From NCBI GenBank assembly GCA_944325355.1, contig CALUZS010000008.1, positions 52,747-116,746 of the forward strand: a stretch of DNA of 64,000 bases, written 5' to 3'. The notes under the pieces are model-generated. The model saw only the letters and a list, made by a program, of their open reading frames with translations, searched no databases and was not told the origin of the DNA. The number at the start of each line of letters is the position of its first letter. Positions within the stretch are counted from its first letter, which is position 1. Below are positions 28,783 through 38,480 of the stretch, one piece after another. The position numbers and the translations under genes are program-made. Source of the DNA: an uncultured Parabacteroides sp. Lineage in GTDB: Bacteria; Bacteroidota; Bacteroidia; Bacteroidales; Tannerellaceae.

Positions 28783-29691
28783 ATGACGAATAAAAAATTA
28801 GGGATCTTGCTTCTATCAGCTTTTCTGCTCTCCATCGGAGGGATTAAAGCTCAACAAGCAACGTCCATGCGTATAAACGAAGTTCTGGTTATCAACGAAG
28901 ACAACTTCGTTGATGACTATGGGAAGCGCCATACCTGGATTGAATTATTTAATAATTCGGCAGGAAGTGTAAATATTCAGGGGTGTTATTTAACCAATGA
29001 CAAAAACAATCCCAAGAAATATCCCATTCCTAAAGGCGACGTACTGACTTTGATACCACCGCGTCAGCATACCCTTTTTTGGGCAGACAATGAGCCGGAC
29101 AGAGGAACTTTCCATATCAATTTCACGCTCGACCCTTCGAAAGAAAATTACATTGCTCTTTATGATGCGGACGGGAAAACATTGATTGACGAAATTACCA
29201 TTCCTGCCGGGCAAGTGGCAGATGTCAGTTACGGAAGGGAAATGGATGGCAGCGGAGCATGGAAACCTTTGAAAAAGGTAACGCCGAGCACCAATAACGT
29301 AACGCTTGATTCGAATGAGAAAATCGACAATTTCAAAGAAAACGACTCTTTCGGTATTGGTATGACCATCACAGCCATGGCGGTTGTATTCTGTGGTTTG
29401 ATTCTTTTATACGTTTGCTTTAAATATATCGGGAAGCTGTCGATTTCTGCCAGCAAGCGCAAAGCTAAGAAAGTGGCAGGCGGCAATGATATTGCGGCAA
29501 ACGTTGGAATTGAATCAGGAGAGATTTTTGCTGCCATATCAATGGCGCTTTATGAAATCAGCGACGACAACCATGACATTGAGAATACCGTGCTGACAAT
29601 ACATAAAGTAAAACGCATATACTCTCCTTGGAGTTCTAAGATTTACGGATTAAGAGAAACTCCGACTATTCAGAAAAACCAGAAAAAGTAA
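28783..29691 (+). CDS. Decarboxylase gamma/delta-type subunit: lamin-tail domain plus OadG membrane segment
   Basis: A 302-residue protein. After a signal peptide (residues 1-23, ending IKAQ) comes a lamin-tail-like beta domain (MRINEVLVINED, WIELFNNSAGSVNIQGCYLTND, ALYDADGKTLIDEI), then a membrane helix near 194-213 (GMTITAMAVVFCGLILLYVCF) followed by a cytosolic tail typical of OadG. It should anchor the carboxyltransferase to the beta sodium channel. The periplasmic lamin-tail module is extra compared with the short classic gamma subunits. It lies 16 bases after mmdA. Confidence 0.85.
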   Translation: MTNKKLGILLLSAFLLSIGGIKAQQATSMRINEVLVINEDNFVDDYGKRHTWIELFNNSAGSVNIQGCYLTNDKNNPKKYPIPKGDVLTLIPPRQHTLFWADNEPDRGTFHINFTLDPSKENYIALYDADGKTLIDEITIPAGQVADVSYGREMDGSGAWKPLKKVTPSTNNVTLDSNEKIDNFKENDSFGIGMTITAMAVVFCGLILLYVCFKYIGKLSISASKRKAKKVAGGNDIAANVGIESGEIFAAISMALYEISDDNHDIENTVLTIHKVKRIYSPWSSKIYGLRETPTIQKNQKK

Positions 29692-29717
29692 TTCATTAAC
29701 AAACAAAAAAGATTCGA

Positions 29718-30149
29718 ATGAAAAGTTTTAAATATACCATCAACGGAAATGTTTACAAAGTACACGTAAATTCTGTTGTCGATGATGTTGCAGAAGTTGA
29801 AGTAAACGGTACTCCTTATAGTGTAAAGTTGGAAAAACCTGCCAAGAAACAAGTAGTTACATTAAAGCGTCCCGTACAGGCTCCAACGACGCCGAGCGGC
29901 GCGCCCGTAGTTTCCCGTCCGTCAACTCCTTCCGTACAAGGAGCTGTAAAAACCCCGCTTCCAGGTATCATCTTGCAAATAAACTGCAAAGTCGGAGATA
30001 CAGTAAAAAGAGGACAACCACTGATTGTCCTTGAAGCAATGAAAATGGAAAACAATATCAATGCCGACCGGGATGGCAAAATAATTGAAATTAAAGTTCA
30101 AAAAGGAGATTCCGTACTGGAAGGTGCTGATCTCGTTGTAATCGGATAA
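29718..30149 (+). CDS. mmdC: Biotin carboxyl carrier subunit of methylmalonyl-CoA decarboxylase
   Basis: A 143-residue carrier. A short N-terminal domain is joined by a Pro/Thr/Ser-rich linker (about residues 52-75) to a biotinyl domain with the EAMKMEN motif, whose second lysine-flanked site is the biotin acceptor. It carries CO2 from the alpha subunit to the membrane beta subunit. It sits between gamma and beta genes with 26- and 3-base gaps. Confidence 0.95.
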   Translation: MKSFKYTINGNVYKVHVNSVVDDVAEVEVNGTPYSVKLEKPAKKQVVTLKRPVQAPTTPSGAPVVSRPSTPSVQGAVKTPLPGIILQINCKVGDTVKRGQPLIVLEAMKMENNINADRDGKIIEIKVQKGDSVLEGADLVVIG

Positions 30150-30152
30150 GCT

Positions 30153-31349
30153 ATGTTAGGATCTATTTTATTACAAACAGCAGGGACGCAACACGAAAGT
30201 TTTCTCGAATTCTTAGGGAAAAACATAGAAACGTTCCTTACTTATACAGGTGTATATAACGCGACATCCGGACATTTAATCATGATTCTTGTCGGCTTGT
30301 TGTTTATATTCCTCGCTATCAAGTATGAATTTGAACCAATGTTGCTTATTCCTATCGGATTCGGTATTCTAATCGGGAACATTCCTTTTAAAGATGCAGG
30401 ATTACAGGTAGGTATATACGAGCAAGGTTCTGTGCTTAACATCTTGTATCAAGGTGTAACCTCCGGCTGGTATCCGCCGTTAATCTTTTTAGGTATCGGA
30501 GCCATGACCGACTTCTCGGCATTGATTTCCAACCCCAAATTGATGTTAATCGGCGCAGCCGCACAATTCGGTATATTCGGTGCATACATTATCGCACTTC
30601 AAATGGGATTTGAGCCCAATCAAGCGGCAGCTATCGGAATCATTGGTGGAGCAGACGGACCTACCGCCATATTCCTTTCATCGAAACTTGCGCCAAACCT
30701 CATGGGGGCAATTGCCGTTTCCGCCTATTCATATATGGCGTTGGTTCCGATTATACAACCTCCGTTCATGCGGCTGCTCACAACAAAGAAAGAACGGTTA
30801 ATCCGCATGAAACCACCCAGAGTAGTTTCTTCTACCGAAAAAATAATCTTCCCGATTATAGGTTTGCTGTTGACATGTTTCCTGGTACCGTCCGGTCTGC
30901 CATTGTTGGGTATGCTGTTTTTCGGAAACTTACTGAAAGAAAGTGGTGTAACCCGTCGTCTTGCAGAGACTGCACGCGGTCCGTTGATCGATACTATTAC
31001 GATTCTGCTTGGTATAACCGTAGGTGCTTCCACACAAGCTACACAGTTCTTGACACTAAATTCAATTAAAATTTTCATGTTGGGAGCTTTGTCATTCGTG
31101 ATTGCAACTTGTGCCGGAGTTCTGTTCGTCAAGTTCTTCAACTTGTTCCTGAAAAAGGACAATAAGATCAACCCGCTAATCGGTAACGCAGGAGTATCTG
31201 CCGTACCAGACTCAGCTCGTATCTCACAAATAGTAGGTTTGGAATATGACCCGACCAACTATCTGTTGATGCATGCGATGGGACCCAACGTAGCCGGAGT
31301 AATCGGGTCTGCCGTAGCAGCCGGTGTATTATTGGGATTCTTAGGATAA
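30153..31349 (+). CDS. mmdB: Sodium-translocating decarboxylase beta subunit
   Basis: Integral membrane subunit that decarboxylates carboxybiotin and exports Na+. The 398 residues hold about nine to eleven hydrophobic helices. The conserved GIGAMTDFSALI, IGIIGGADGPTAIF with the essential aspartate, and NAGVSAVPDSARISQ motifs are intact. It begins three bases after the carrier gene and ends with a strong terminator, closing the operon. Confidence 0.95.
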   Translation: MLGSILLQTAGTQHESFLEFLGKNIETFLTYTGVYNATSGHLIMILVGLLFIFLAIKYEFEPMLLIPIGFGILIGNIPFKDAGLQVGIYEQGSVLNILYQGVTSGWYPPLIFLGIGAMTDFSALISNPKLMLIGAAAQFGIFGAYIIALQMGFEPNQAAAIGIIGGADGPTAIFLSSKLAPNLMGAIAVSAYSYMALVPIIQPPFMRLLTTKKERLIRMKPPRVVSSTEKIIFPIIGLLLTCFLVPSGLPLLGMLFFGNLLKESGVTRRLAETARGPLIDTITILLGITVGASTQATQFLTLNSIKIFMLGALSFVIATCAGVLFVKFFNLFLKKDNKINPLIGNAGVSAVPDSARISQIVGLEYDPTNYLLMHAMGPNVAGVIGSAVAAGVLLGFLG

Positions 31350-31367
31350 AAAACTATCCATATAATA

Positions 31368-31407
31368 AAAAAAGCGGTTCCGCAGATTATTCACGGAACC
31401 GCTTTTT
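31368..31407. terminator. Bidirectional terminator between the decarboxylase operon and tsaB
   Basis: Stem AAAAAGCGGTTCCG (31369-31382) with CGGAACCGCTTTTT (31394-31407) and an 11-base loop; A and T tracts on both sides allow it to serve the convergent mmdB and tsaB transcripts. Confidence 0.9.
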
Positions 31408-31423
31408 GTTTCTCTTCACGAAA

Positions 31424-32116
31424 CTATCCCAACACTTTATTTTTAGCTTTCGTTGCCTGGAACTCTTTCAAGTAAAACGGCTCATAATAAGCTACATTTT
31501 CAAAATCTCCCTTATCATACTTTTCCTCTGCCAATGCCAGCATATTTGCAGCCTGCGGCACCACTCCATATATAAACTCCGCATTCGGTGATGTTAACAC
31601 CGTCTTGCATTTATCCGAACCATTCCCGAAGAAACAAACTTTCTCCTTTTCCAAATAAGCCGAATAACTGTTTGCATCAATGATATCAGCAGACACAGCA
31701 CGCACTTCATTCAAGTTCTTGTCGAATATTGCGGCATACACCTCCATACGGCGGGCATCCAACATCGCACAATAAAGGGAATCCACTCCCCCATTCCGCT
31801 TAACGGCTTCCAAAGCCATAAGCTTCAGCGTAGGGATACTTATCAAAGGTATCCCAAAACCGAAACACAACCCTTTTGCAACCGAAACTCCTATCCGCAA
31901 ACCGGTATATGAACCCGGACCGCTACTTACGGCTACCGCACTCAACTGCAAACCTTCTGCCCTTAATACATCGAGCGCTTCCTGTACATATACACCAACC
32001 AATGCCGCATGCGACGGACCTTCATAAGAAATTTTCTCATACAAAATTCCACCGTCCAATGATAGCGCAACAGAACAAACCGGCGTAGATGTCTCTATAT
32101 GCAATATTGCTTTCAT
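31424..32116 (-). CDS. tsaB: tRNA threonylcarbamoyladenosine biosynthesis protein TsaB
   Basis: Partner of TsaD in making t6A37 of ANN-decoding tRNAs. The 230 residues have the ASKHA-like fold: HIETSTPVCSVAL at the start, SSGPGSYTGLRIG near 65, and the DARRMEVYAAIFD segment. Length is normal. Single gene with a -7 box upstream on the minus strand. Confidence 0.94.
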   Translation of the reverse strand: MKAILHIETSTPVCSVALSLDGGILYEKISYEGPSHAALVGVYVQEALDVLRAEGLQLSAVAVSSGPGSYTGLRIGVSVAKGLCFGFGIPLISIPTLKLMALEAVKRNGGVDSLYCAMLDARRMEVYAAIFDKNLNEVRAVSADIIDANSYSAYLEKEKVCFFGNGSDKCKTVLTSPNAEFIYGVVPQAANMLALAEEKYDKGDFENVAYYEPFYLKEFQATKAKNKVLG

Positions 32117-32143
32117 AAAAATATTCCGCTTTTTTTACGAGAA

Positions 32144-32151
32144 CAAAGGTA
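32144..32151 (-). promoter_or_regulatory. Putative -7 promoter of tsaB
   Basis: Minus strand TACCTTTG, exact consensus match, 28 bases before the tsaB ATG. Confidence 0.55.
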
Positions 32152-32254
32152 ATACATTCCCGGAAAAACATCCGTTCTTTTCCTCTTTTTCAGAAAGCGA
32201 AAAAAACAACGCAAGAAAGAAAACGAACATCTCCGTTCTTCTTACAAATTATCA

Positions 32255-32262
32255 TACATTTG
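32255..32262 (+). promoter_or_regulatory. Putative -7 promoter of the acetyltransferase gene
   Basis: TACATTTG, exact consensus match, 39 bases before the ATG at 32301. Confidence 0.5.
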
Positions 32263-32300
32263 TATCTAAACATCCACTAAACTATAAACAAGCGAAAACT

Positions 32301-32885
32301 ATGACAGAAAAAGAAAAAGCGGCAAAAGGATTGTTATATGACGCAAACAACGATCCGGAATTGCAAGATGCCATGTACAAGACCCATTGCCTTATAGATG
32401 AATTTAACCGGCTACCCATAAAAGAGCGGGAAAAGCGGGACCTACTAATCCGTTCTATCCTAAAAATCGGAAAAAACGGATACATCACCTCGCCATTCTT
32501 CTGCGACTACGGGGAAAACATTGAAATAGGAGACAATTTTTTTGCCAATACAAACCTCGTCATTCTCGACGGAGCAAAAGTAAAAATAGGAGACAACGTA
32601 TTTATCGCCCCAAATGTTGGAATATACACAGCTGGACATCCGTTAGAGGTGAAGCTACGCAATAAAGGATTTGAATATGCCTATCCGGTTACCATTGGGA
32701 ATAATGTATGGATAGGAGCACACGCCTGCATACTCCCCGGAGTAACCATCGGCGACAACACCACTATTGGAGCAGGAAGTGTCGTCACAAAAGACATCCC
32801 ATCGAATGTATTGGCAGCGGGAAATCCGTGCCGTATCATCCGAAAACTGCCCGTTGAAACAAATCATGGGCAGGAAAGCCAATAA
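32301..32885 (+). CDS. Sugar O-acetyltransferase (maltose/galactoside acetyltransferase type)
   Basis: Acetyl-CoA-dependent O-acetyltransferase of the left-handed beta-helix class. The 194 residues start with the short helical Mac domain (KAAKGLLYDANNDPELQ), followed by hexapeptide repeats (IEIGDNFFANTNLVILDGAKV, IGDNVFIAPNVGI) and the catalytic histidine in YTAGHP, ending with GAGSVVTKDIP and AGNPCRIIR. Probably a detoxifying acetylase of sugars. Apparently monocistronic. Confidence 0.92.
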   Translation: MTEKEKAAKGLLYDANNDPELQDAMYKTHCLIDEFNRLPIKEREKRDLLIRSILKIGKNGYITSPFFCDYGENIEIGDNFFANTNLVILDGAKVKIGDNVFIAPNVGIYTAGHPLEVKLRNKGFEYAYPVTIGNNVWIGAHACILPGVTIGDNTTIGAGSVVTKDIPSNVLAAGNPCRIIRKLPVETNHGQESQ

Positions 32886-32901
32886 ATATTACAATAAAGC
32901 C

Positions 32902-32932
32902 ATTGTTTTATAGAAAACATACATTATATTTG
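32902..32932 (+). promoter_or_regulatory. Putative prmA promoter
   Basis: ATTG at 32902-32905 (three of four to TTTG), 19 bases, then TATATTTG at 32925-32932. The start site would lie about 20 bases before the ATG at 32959. Confidence 0.65.
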
Positions 32933-32958
32933 TAATAATGAATTAATTGAATTGTAAA

Positions 32959-33822
32959 ATGAAGTACATAGAACTTGATTTCACATATCAATCAGACATC
33001 GAAACTTCCGTTTTAAACGATATCCTTGCCGCCGAACTCGGTGAGATAGGATTCGACAGTTTTACGCAAAACGACAACGGGCTGCAGGCATTCATAGCAT
33101 ATCCATCTTTCAAACAGGAAACTTTGCAAAAAAAACTGGATAACTTTCCGCTGCCCAATACGCAAATCAGCTACACAAAAAAAGAGATTGAAGACAAAAA
33201 CTGGAACGAAGTATGGGAAAAAAACTATTTCAAACCCATCCGGATTGGCAAGGAGTGCATTATCCGAGCCTCATTCCATGAAAAAGAATCCGGTTTCAAA
33301 CATGAAATAATCATTGACCCGAAAATGTCGTTCGGTACAGGGAATCACGAAACGACCTACCTGATGATAGAAGAGATACTCAAACTCGATTTTCTGGGGA
33401 AAAATGTTCTCGACATGGGATGCGGTACAGCCATTTTGGCAATATTGGCAAGCCAGAAAGGAGCAAAAAACATCACAGCCATAGACATCGACGAGTGGGC
33501 ATATGAGAACGCAAAAGAAAATTGCCGCCTGAACAACATCACAAACATACAGGTTGCACTTGGAGGAGCCGGAAAAATCTGCGAGTTTGGCAAATTCGAC
33601 GTCATTTTCGCCAATATCAACCGGAACATCTTATTGGAAGACATCCATATCTATGCCGATGCCTTAAAGGAAAACGGATTACTTTTCATGAGCGGTTTTT
33701 ACAAAGAGGACATTCCAGCCCTTGAAAAAGAATGCCGGAGAAACAATATCAAACTAATATCTTCGTCCGAGCGAAACAATTGGGCTGCGATAAAAACACA
33801 AAAAACAACCATTAACAAATAA
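32959..33822 (+). CDS. prmA: Ribosomal protein L11 methyltransferase
   Basis: Methylates ribosomal protein L11 with S-adenosylmethionine. From ATG at 32959 the protein has 288 residues: an N-terminal substrate-recognition domain, then the methyltransferase domain with DPKMSFGTGNHETT, the SAM motif VLDMGCGTAILAI, DIDEWAYENA and the ANINRNILL motif. The frame begins earlier at a TTG, but this ATG matches the family. Confidence 0.95.
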   Translation: MKYIELDFTYQSDIETSVLNDILAAELGEIGFDSFTQNDNGLQAFIAYPSFKQETLQKKLDNFPLPNTQISYTKKEIEDKNWNEVWEKNYFKPIRIGKECIIRASFHEKESGFKHEIIIDPKMSFGTGNHETTYLMIEEILKLDFLGKNVLDMGCGTAILAILASQKGAKNITAIDIDEWAYENAKENCRLNNITNIQVALGGAGKICEFGKFDVIFANINRNILLEDIHIYADALKENGLLFMSGFYKEDIPALEKECRRNNIKLISSSERNNWAAIKTQKTTINK

Positions 33823-33906
33823 ACAGGCAGAAAAGGAGAACTTATTGTACATAAACAGTGTTATATAAATAAAAGGTTTCATTTTTTAATTAAAGGAGAA
33901 AAAGTT

Positions 33907-34125
33907 ATGAAAAGCGTAGATTCAAAATTGCTATTGGGTTTAGTTGTCGGTGCTGCTGTCGGTGCTGCTGTCGGATACTTGGCTGCAACAGATAAAAAAG
34001 AACAGTTACTCGATGAGTTGAACAACGTGGTAGGAAAAGTAAAGGAAGGTTTCAATTCTGCTTTGGCTAAATACAAAGAAAGCAAGCAGGAACCTGTTCA
34101 ACCCGCTGAAAATATTGCTGAATAA
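33907..34125 (+). CDS. YtxH-domain small membrane protein
   Basis: 72 residues with a glycine/alanine-rich membrane helix near 9-27 (LLGLVVGAAVGAAVGYLAAT) followed by an amphipathic charged helix, the YtxH layout. Such proteins are linked to envelope stress in many bacteria. A purine-rich GGAG at 33895-33898 precedes it. First of three tightly packed genes. Confidence 0.85.
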   Translation: MKSVDSKLLLGLVVGAAVGAAVGYLAATDKKEQLLDELNNVVGKVKEGFNSALAKYKESKQEPVQPAENIAE

Positions 34126-34128
34126 ACA

Positions 34129-34542
34129 ATGGAGAAAGATTCAAGTACTATTTTTCAAGAATTGAAAAAGGATTTGACTTCTTATGTCGAACTGAAACTT
34201 GAATTACTAAAACTGAACACATACGAAAGGACGGGTAAAGTAATTTCGGTTCTTTCGTATGGTTTGGTATTACTATTTCTTGCCTTTTTCTGCATCCTAT
34301 TCCTGTTTTTGGCATTAGGATTCTATTTAGGAGAAATACTTAACTCAATCGGAGCAGGATTTGGCATCGTTGCCGTCTTATACGTCCTGATTATTCTCCT
34401 GACAATAAAAAACAAACAAAAAATCAGCACTAAAGTTGTAAATGAAGTTATAGCCGCCCTTTTGACAAATGATGGAAAAAACAATCAACAACCCGACAGC
34501 ACCGAAAAAAACAATGACCCCGCTGGAAATACTGCAAGCTGA
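34129..34542 (+). CDS. Phage-holin-family-like membrane protein
   Basis: 137 residues with a soluble amphipathic start and two membrane helices (about 45-68 and 76-98), the Phage_holin_3_6 layout. In chromosomes this family is a housekeeping envelope protein and not evidence of a prophage. It starts three bases after the YtxH gene, and its 3' end overlaps the next gene by 74 bases. Confidence 0.85.
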   Translation: MEKDSSTIFQELKKDLTSYVELKLELLKLNTYERTGKVISVLSYGLVLLFLAFFCILFLFLALGFYLGEILNSIGAGFGIVAVLYVLIILLTIKNKQKISTKVVNEVIAALLTNDGKNNQQPDSTEKNNDPAGNTAS

Positions 34543-34894
34543 AAAAGAACGTATCCAACAAGAATGCTTCATAAAAGAGACGGATTTGAACAACCATTTC
34601 TGTTACATACAACAGAATGCCGGTACGCTATTGTTATCGGGAATCTCGTCCTTGCTATTTCCCCGCAACAAAACCAATCAAAAAAAGAGTAACGCGAACA
34701 AAACGCAATTATCGCTCCAGGCAACAGGGCAACCTACGGCAACAAACAGCACGTTGAGCATAAAAGACCTCATGGGCTTAGGCAAAGCATTACTGCCTGC
34801 GGCATGGGAAGTTGTACAACCCATACTTATTTCATGGGGAATGCGCAAAATGACAACTTGGGTATCCAATCTTTTCACGAAGAAAAAGAAATAA
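34469..34894 (+). CDS. Conserved hypothetical protein of the YtxH/holin trio
   Basis: 141 residues, basic at both ends, with a weakly hydrophobic helix near 50-65 (TLLLSGISSLLF) and another near 105-125 (LLPAAWEVVQPILISWGM). No known domain is recognised. The ATG at 34469 gives a 74-base overlap with the holin-like gene in another frame; ATG at 34514 would shorten it to 29 bases. Gene order with YtxH and holin-like proteins recurs in Bacteroidales, which supports a real gene. Confidence 0.75.
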   Translation: MMEKTINNPTAPKKTMTPLEILQAEKERIQQECFIKETDLNNHFCYIQQNAGTLLLSGISSLLFPRNKTNQKKSNANKTQLSLQATGQPTATNSTLSIKDLMGLGKALLPAAWEVVQPILISWGMRKMTTWVSNLFTKKKK

Positions 34895-34989
34895 TTAAAG
34901 CATGAATACATACCCGCCACAAGAATTAATTTATGTTAGAAAACATACATTTCCAACTTATTTATAGAGCATAATATAAAAAACATATT

Positions 34990-36149
<1,160 letters not shown>

Positions 36150-36171
36150 TTACAAACTTACAGATAAATTC

Positions 36172-36213
36172 AAAGCAGTCTTGGCTTAATTAAGCTGAGA
36201 CTGCTTTTTTTTA
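36172..36213 (+). terminator. Rho-independent terminator of gapA
   Basis: AAAGCAGTCTTGGCTTAAT pairs with ATTAAGCTGAGACTGCTTT (one or two mismatches), followed by a T run to 36213. Confidence 0.9.
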
Positions 36214-36394
36214 TACCCGCGACTCAAAACCTTATCCCTGGATAATAAGATAAAAAACGCTGCCCGGCATTTTTTGGAGCAGCGGAATATTTTCAAAAAA
36301 ACTTTTGCGTTTTTTTTCAGAAAAACGGGAACTTTTCCAACAGCAAAATTGTTATTCGGAAAAAGGAATACCATAACTAAAAAAATTAAGCATC

Positions 36395-36616
36395 ATGAAA
36401 ACCGTCTATTTAGTAACATTAAACGACAACACCCAAGCAAGCATTGTGAAAGACGTGTTGCAAAACGAAGGTATTGAAGTGTTCACAAAGAATGAAATCT
36501 TATCAACAGTACTGAACATTCCGGGATTCCAAATAGAACTGGAAGTTGATGAAAAAGATTATGACAGGGCTATGGAAATCTTAAAAAGCGGATTCCCCTA
36601 TCTGGTTGAGAAATAA
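36395..36616 (+). CDS. DUF2007-domain protein (short)
   Basis: 73 residues consisting only of a DUF2007 domain: TLNDNTQASIVKDVLQNEGIEVFTKNE and FQIELEVDEKDYDRAMEILKSG. It lacks the membrane helix found in the paralogue at 19248-19634. Function unknown; the fold resembles small signalling or regulator proteins. It lies alone between gapA and miaA, with a hairpin (CGCTGC/GCAGCG, 36258-36284) in the preceding gap. Confidence 0.82.
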   Translation: MKTVYLVTLNDNTQASIVKDVLQNEGIEVFTKNEILSTVLNIPGFQIELEVDEKDYDRAMEILKSGFPYLVEK

Positions 36617-36698
36617 TACGACAATCAGGCTTCGGAGGATGAAGAGGAATATGACTATCCGTTATCAGTATTCATAGTTTTTTATGTATTTTTGCTGT

Positions 36699-37619
36699 AT
36701 GAAGAACTATGAACTGATAACGGTTGTAGGACCTACGGCATCCGGGAAAACAGCATATGCTGCCGCTTTGGCATCCCGGCTAAATACGGAAATCATCAGC
36801 GGTGATTCCCGTCAAGTCTATCGCTCTATGGATATTGGTACAGGAAAAGACCTTTCCGACTACCTCATCAACGGGCAAATGGTCCCATACCATCTGATAG
36901 ATATCTGTGAGCCCGGAGAGAAATACAACGTATTCCGCTACCAGCATGATTTTCATAAGGTTTTCCAAAATCTCAAAGCCGAAAAAAAAGTACCCATTCT
37001 CTGCGGAGGGAGCGGAATGTATATCGAATCGGTTTTAAAAGGATATAAACTGCTGGATGTACCTCCTAACCCGTCTCTCAGGGAATCGCTGAAAGACAAA
37101 ACGCTGAAAGAGCTGGAAAAAATTCTTGCATCCTACAAGACTCTACATAACAAAACGGATGTCGATTCCGTACAACGGGCTATCAGGGCTATCGAGATAG
37201 AAGAGTTCTATAAAAAAGAGGCACCGGACAAAAATGAATATCCGCCAATAAACAGCCTGATTATCGGCATAGATATCGACAGAGAGCTACGCAGGGAAAA
37301 AATTACACGACGGCTGTACAGCCGCTTGGAAGAAGGAATGGTTGAAGAAGTACAACGTCTGCTGGCTACAGGTATAACACCGGAAGACCTCATTTATTAC
37401 GGGCTGGAATACAAATACCTGACACTCTACATAACCGGAAAGTTATCGTATGATGAGATGGTCGACCGTCTGGAAATCGCAATCCATCAATTTGCAAAGC
37501 GCCAAATGACTTGGTTTAGAGGAATGGAAAAAAGAGGCTTCAAAATCCATTGGCTCAAATCAACACTCCCCACAAATGAAAAAATAGAACAGACATTGCA
37601 ATTAATAAACGACATATGA
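36699..37619 (+). CDS. miaA: tRNA dimethylallyltransferase
   Basis: Adds a dimethylallyl group to A37 of UNN-reading tRNAs. From ATG at 36699 the protein has 306 residues: P-loop GPTASGKT at 8-15, SGDSRQVYR with the catalytic aspartate, LIDICEP, and CGGSGMYIESVLKG. The frame also opens at ATG 36684, but the shorter start fits the family. A -7-like TATTTTTG lies at 36687-36694, so close to the ATG that the message could be nearly leaderless. It overlaps kdsA by four bases. Confidence 0.95.
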   Translation: MKNYELITVVGPTASGKTAYAAALASRLNTEIISGDSRQVYRSMDIGTGKDLSDYLINGQMVPYHLIDICEPGEKYNVFRYQHDFHKVFQNLKAEKKVPILCGGSGMYIESVLKGYKLLDVPPNPSLRESLKDKTLKELEKILASYKTLHNKTDVDSVQRAIRAIEIEEFYKKEAPDKNEYPPINSLIIGIDIDRELRREKITRRLYSRLEEGMVEEVQRLLATGITPEDLIYYGLEYKYLTLYITGKLSYDEMVDRLEIAIHQFAKRQMTWFRGMEKRGFKIHWLKSTLPTNEKIEQTLQLINDI

Positions 37620-38419
37620 TTACAATAGATAATTTACAAAACAAAAAAAACTTCTTCCTGCTTGCCGGACCTTGCGCCATTGAAGGCGAAGAGATGGCGA
37701 TGGTTATTGCGGAAAGAATCACTAAAATAACACAGGACTTAAATATTCCGTATGTATTTAAAGGCTCTTACAGGAAAGCCAACCGCTCAAGATTGGATTC
37801 CTTTACAGGGATAGGCGATGAAAAAGCATTAAAAATCCTGCGAAAAGTAGGAGAAACTTTTGGAATACCGACGATTTCCGACATACACGAGACTTATGAA
37901 GCAGCGATGGCTGCCGAATATGTAGACATCCTGCAAATTCCGGCATTCCTCTGCCGGCAGACAGATTTATTGTCGGCTGCCGCCCATACAGGAAAAATTG
38001 TGAACATAAAAAAAGGGCAGTTCTTATCACCGCAAGCAATGCAGTTTGCCGTACAAAAAGTGGTAGATGCCGGAAACAAGAACGTAATGATTACGGAGCG
38101 TGGAACAACATTCGGTTATACCGACTTGGTTGTCGATTATAGAGGCATACCGCAAATGCAACAATTCGGATTCCCGGTCATCATGGACATAACCCACTCC
38201 TTGCAACAGCCCAATCAAACCAGCGGAGTGACCGGCGGATTACCTGCCTTAATCGAAACAATAGCAAAAGCAGCCGTTGCCGTAGGAGTGGACGGGCTAT
38301 TTATTGAAACACATCCGGATCCCCATTCCGCAAAGTCGGATGGAGCCAACATGCTCCAACTGGATTTGTTAGAGGGATTACTGAAAAAATTAATTCGTAT
38401 CCGGGAAGCTATCCTATAA
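37616..38419 (+). CDS. kdsA: 2-dehydro-3-deoxyphosphooctonate aldolase (KDO 8-phosphate synthase)
   Basis: Condenses phosphoenolpyruvate with arabinose 5-phosphate to KDO 8-phosphate for lipopolysaccharide. The 267 residues contain LLAGPCAIEGEE, FKGSYRKANRS, LQIPAFLCRQTDLL, and ETHPDPHSAKSDG, all active-site segments. Start overlaps the miaA stop (ATGA), so the two are co-translated. Confidence 0.97.
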   Translation: MITIDNLQNKKNFFLLAGPCAIEGEEMAMVIAERITKITQDLNIPYVFKGSYRKANRSRLDSFTGIGDEKALKILRKVGETFGIPTISDIHETYEAAMAAEYVDILQIPAFLCRQTDLLSAAAHTGKIVNIKKGQFLSPQAMQFAVQKVVDAGNKNVMITERGTTFGYTDLVVDYRGIPQMQQFGFPVIMDITHSLQQPNQTSGVTGGLPALIETIAKAAVAVGVDGLFIETHPDPHSAKSDGANMLQLDLLEGLLKKLIRIREAIL

Positions 38420-38458
38420 AAAAACGACTGAGCTAAAAATTCCCCCTTTTTAGCTCAG
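38417..38458 (-). terminator. Terminator of the Crp-family gene (minus strand)
   Basis: CTGAGCTAAAAA (38428-38439) pairs with TTTTAGCTCAG (38447-38457). The long A run at 38418-38424 is a T tract on the minus strand, so the signal acts on the leftward transcript; it may also stop kdsA. Confidence 0.82.
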
Positions 38459-38480
38459 CCGCCAATATCTATTGAAAAAG

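Noticed and set aside
34129..34542. Holin-like gene as a sign of a prophage
   Set aside because: No other phage gene nearby; the YtxH/holin-like trio is common in ordinary chromosomes.
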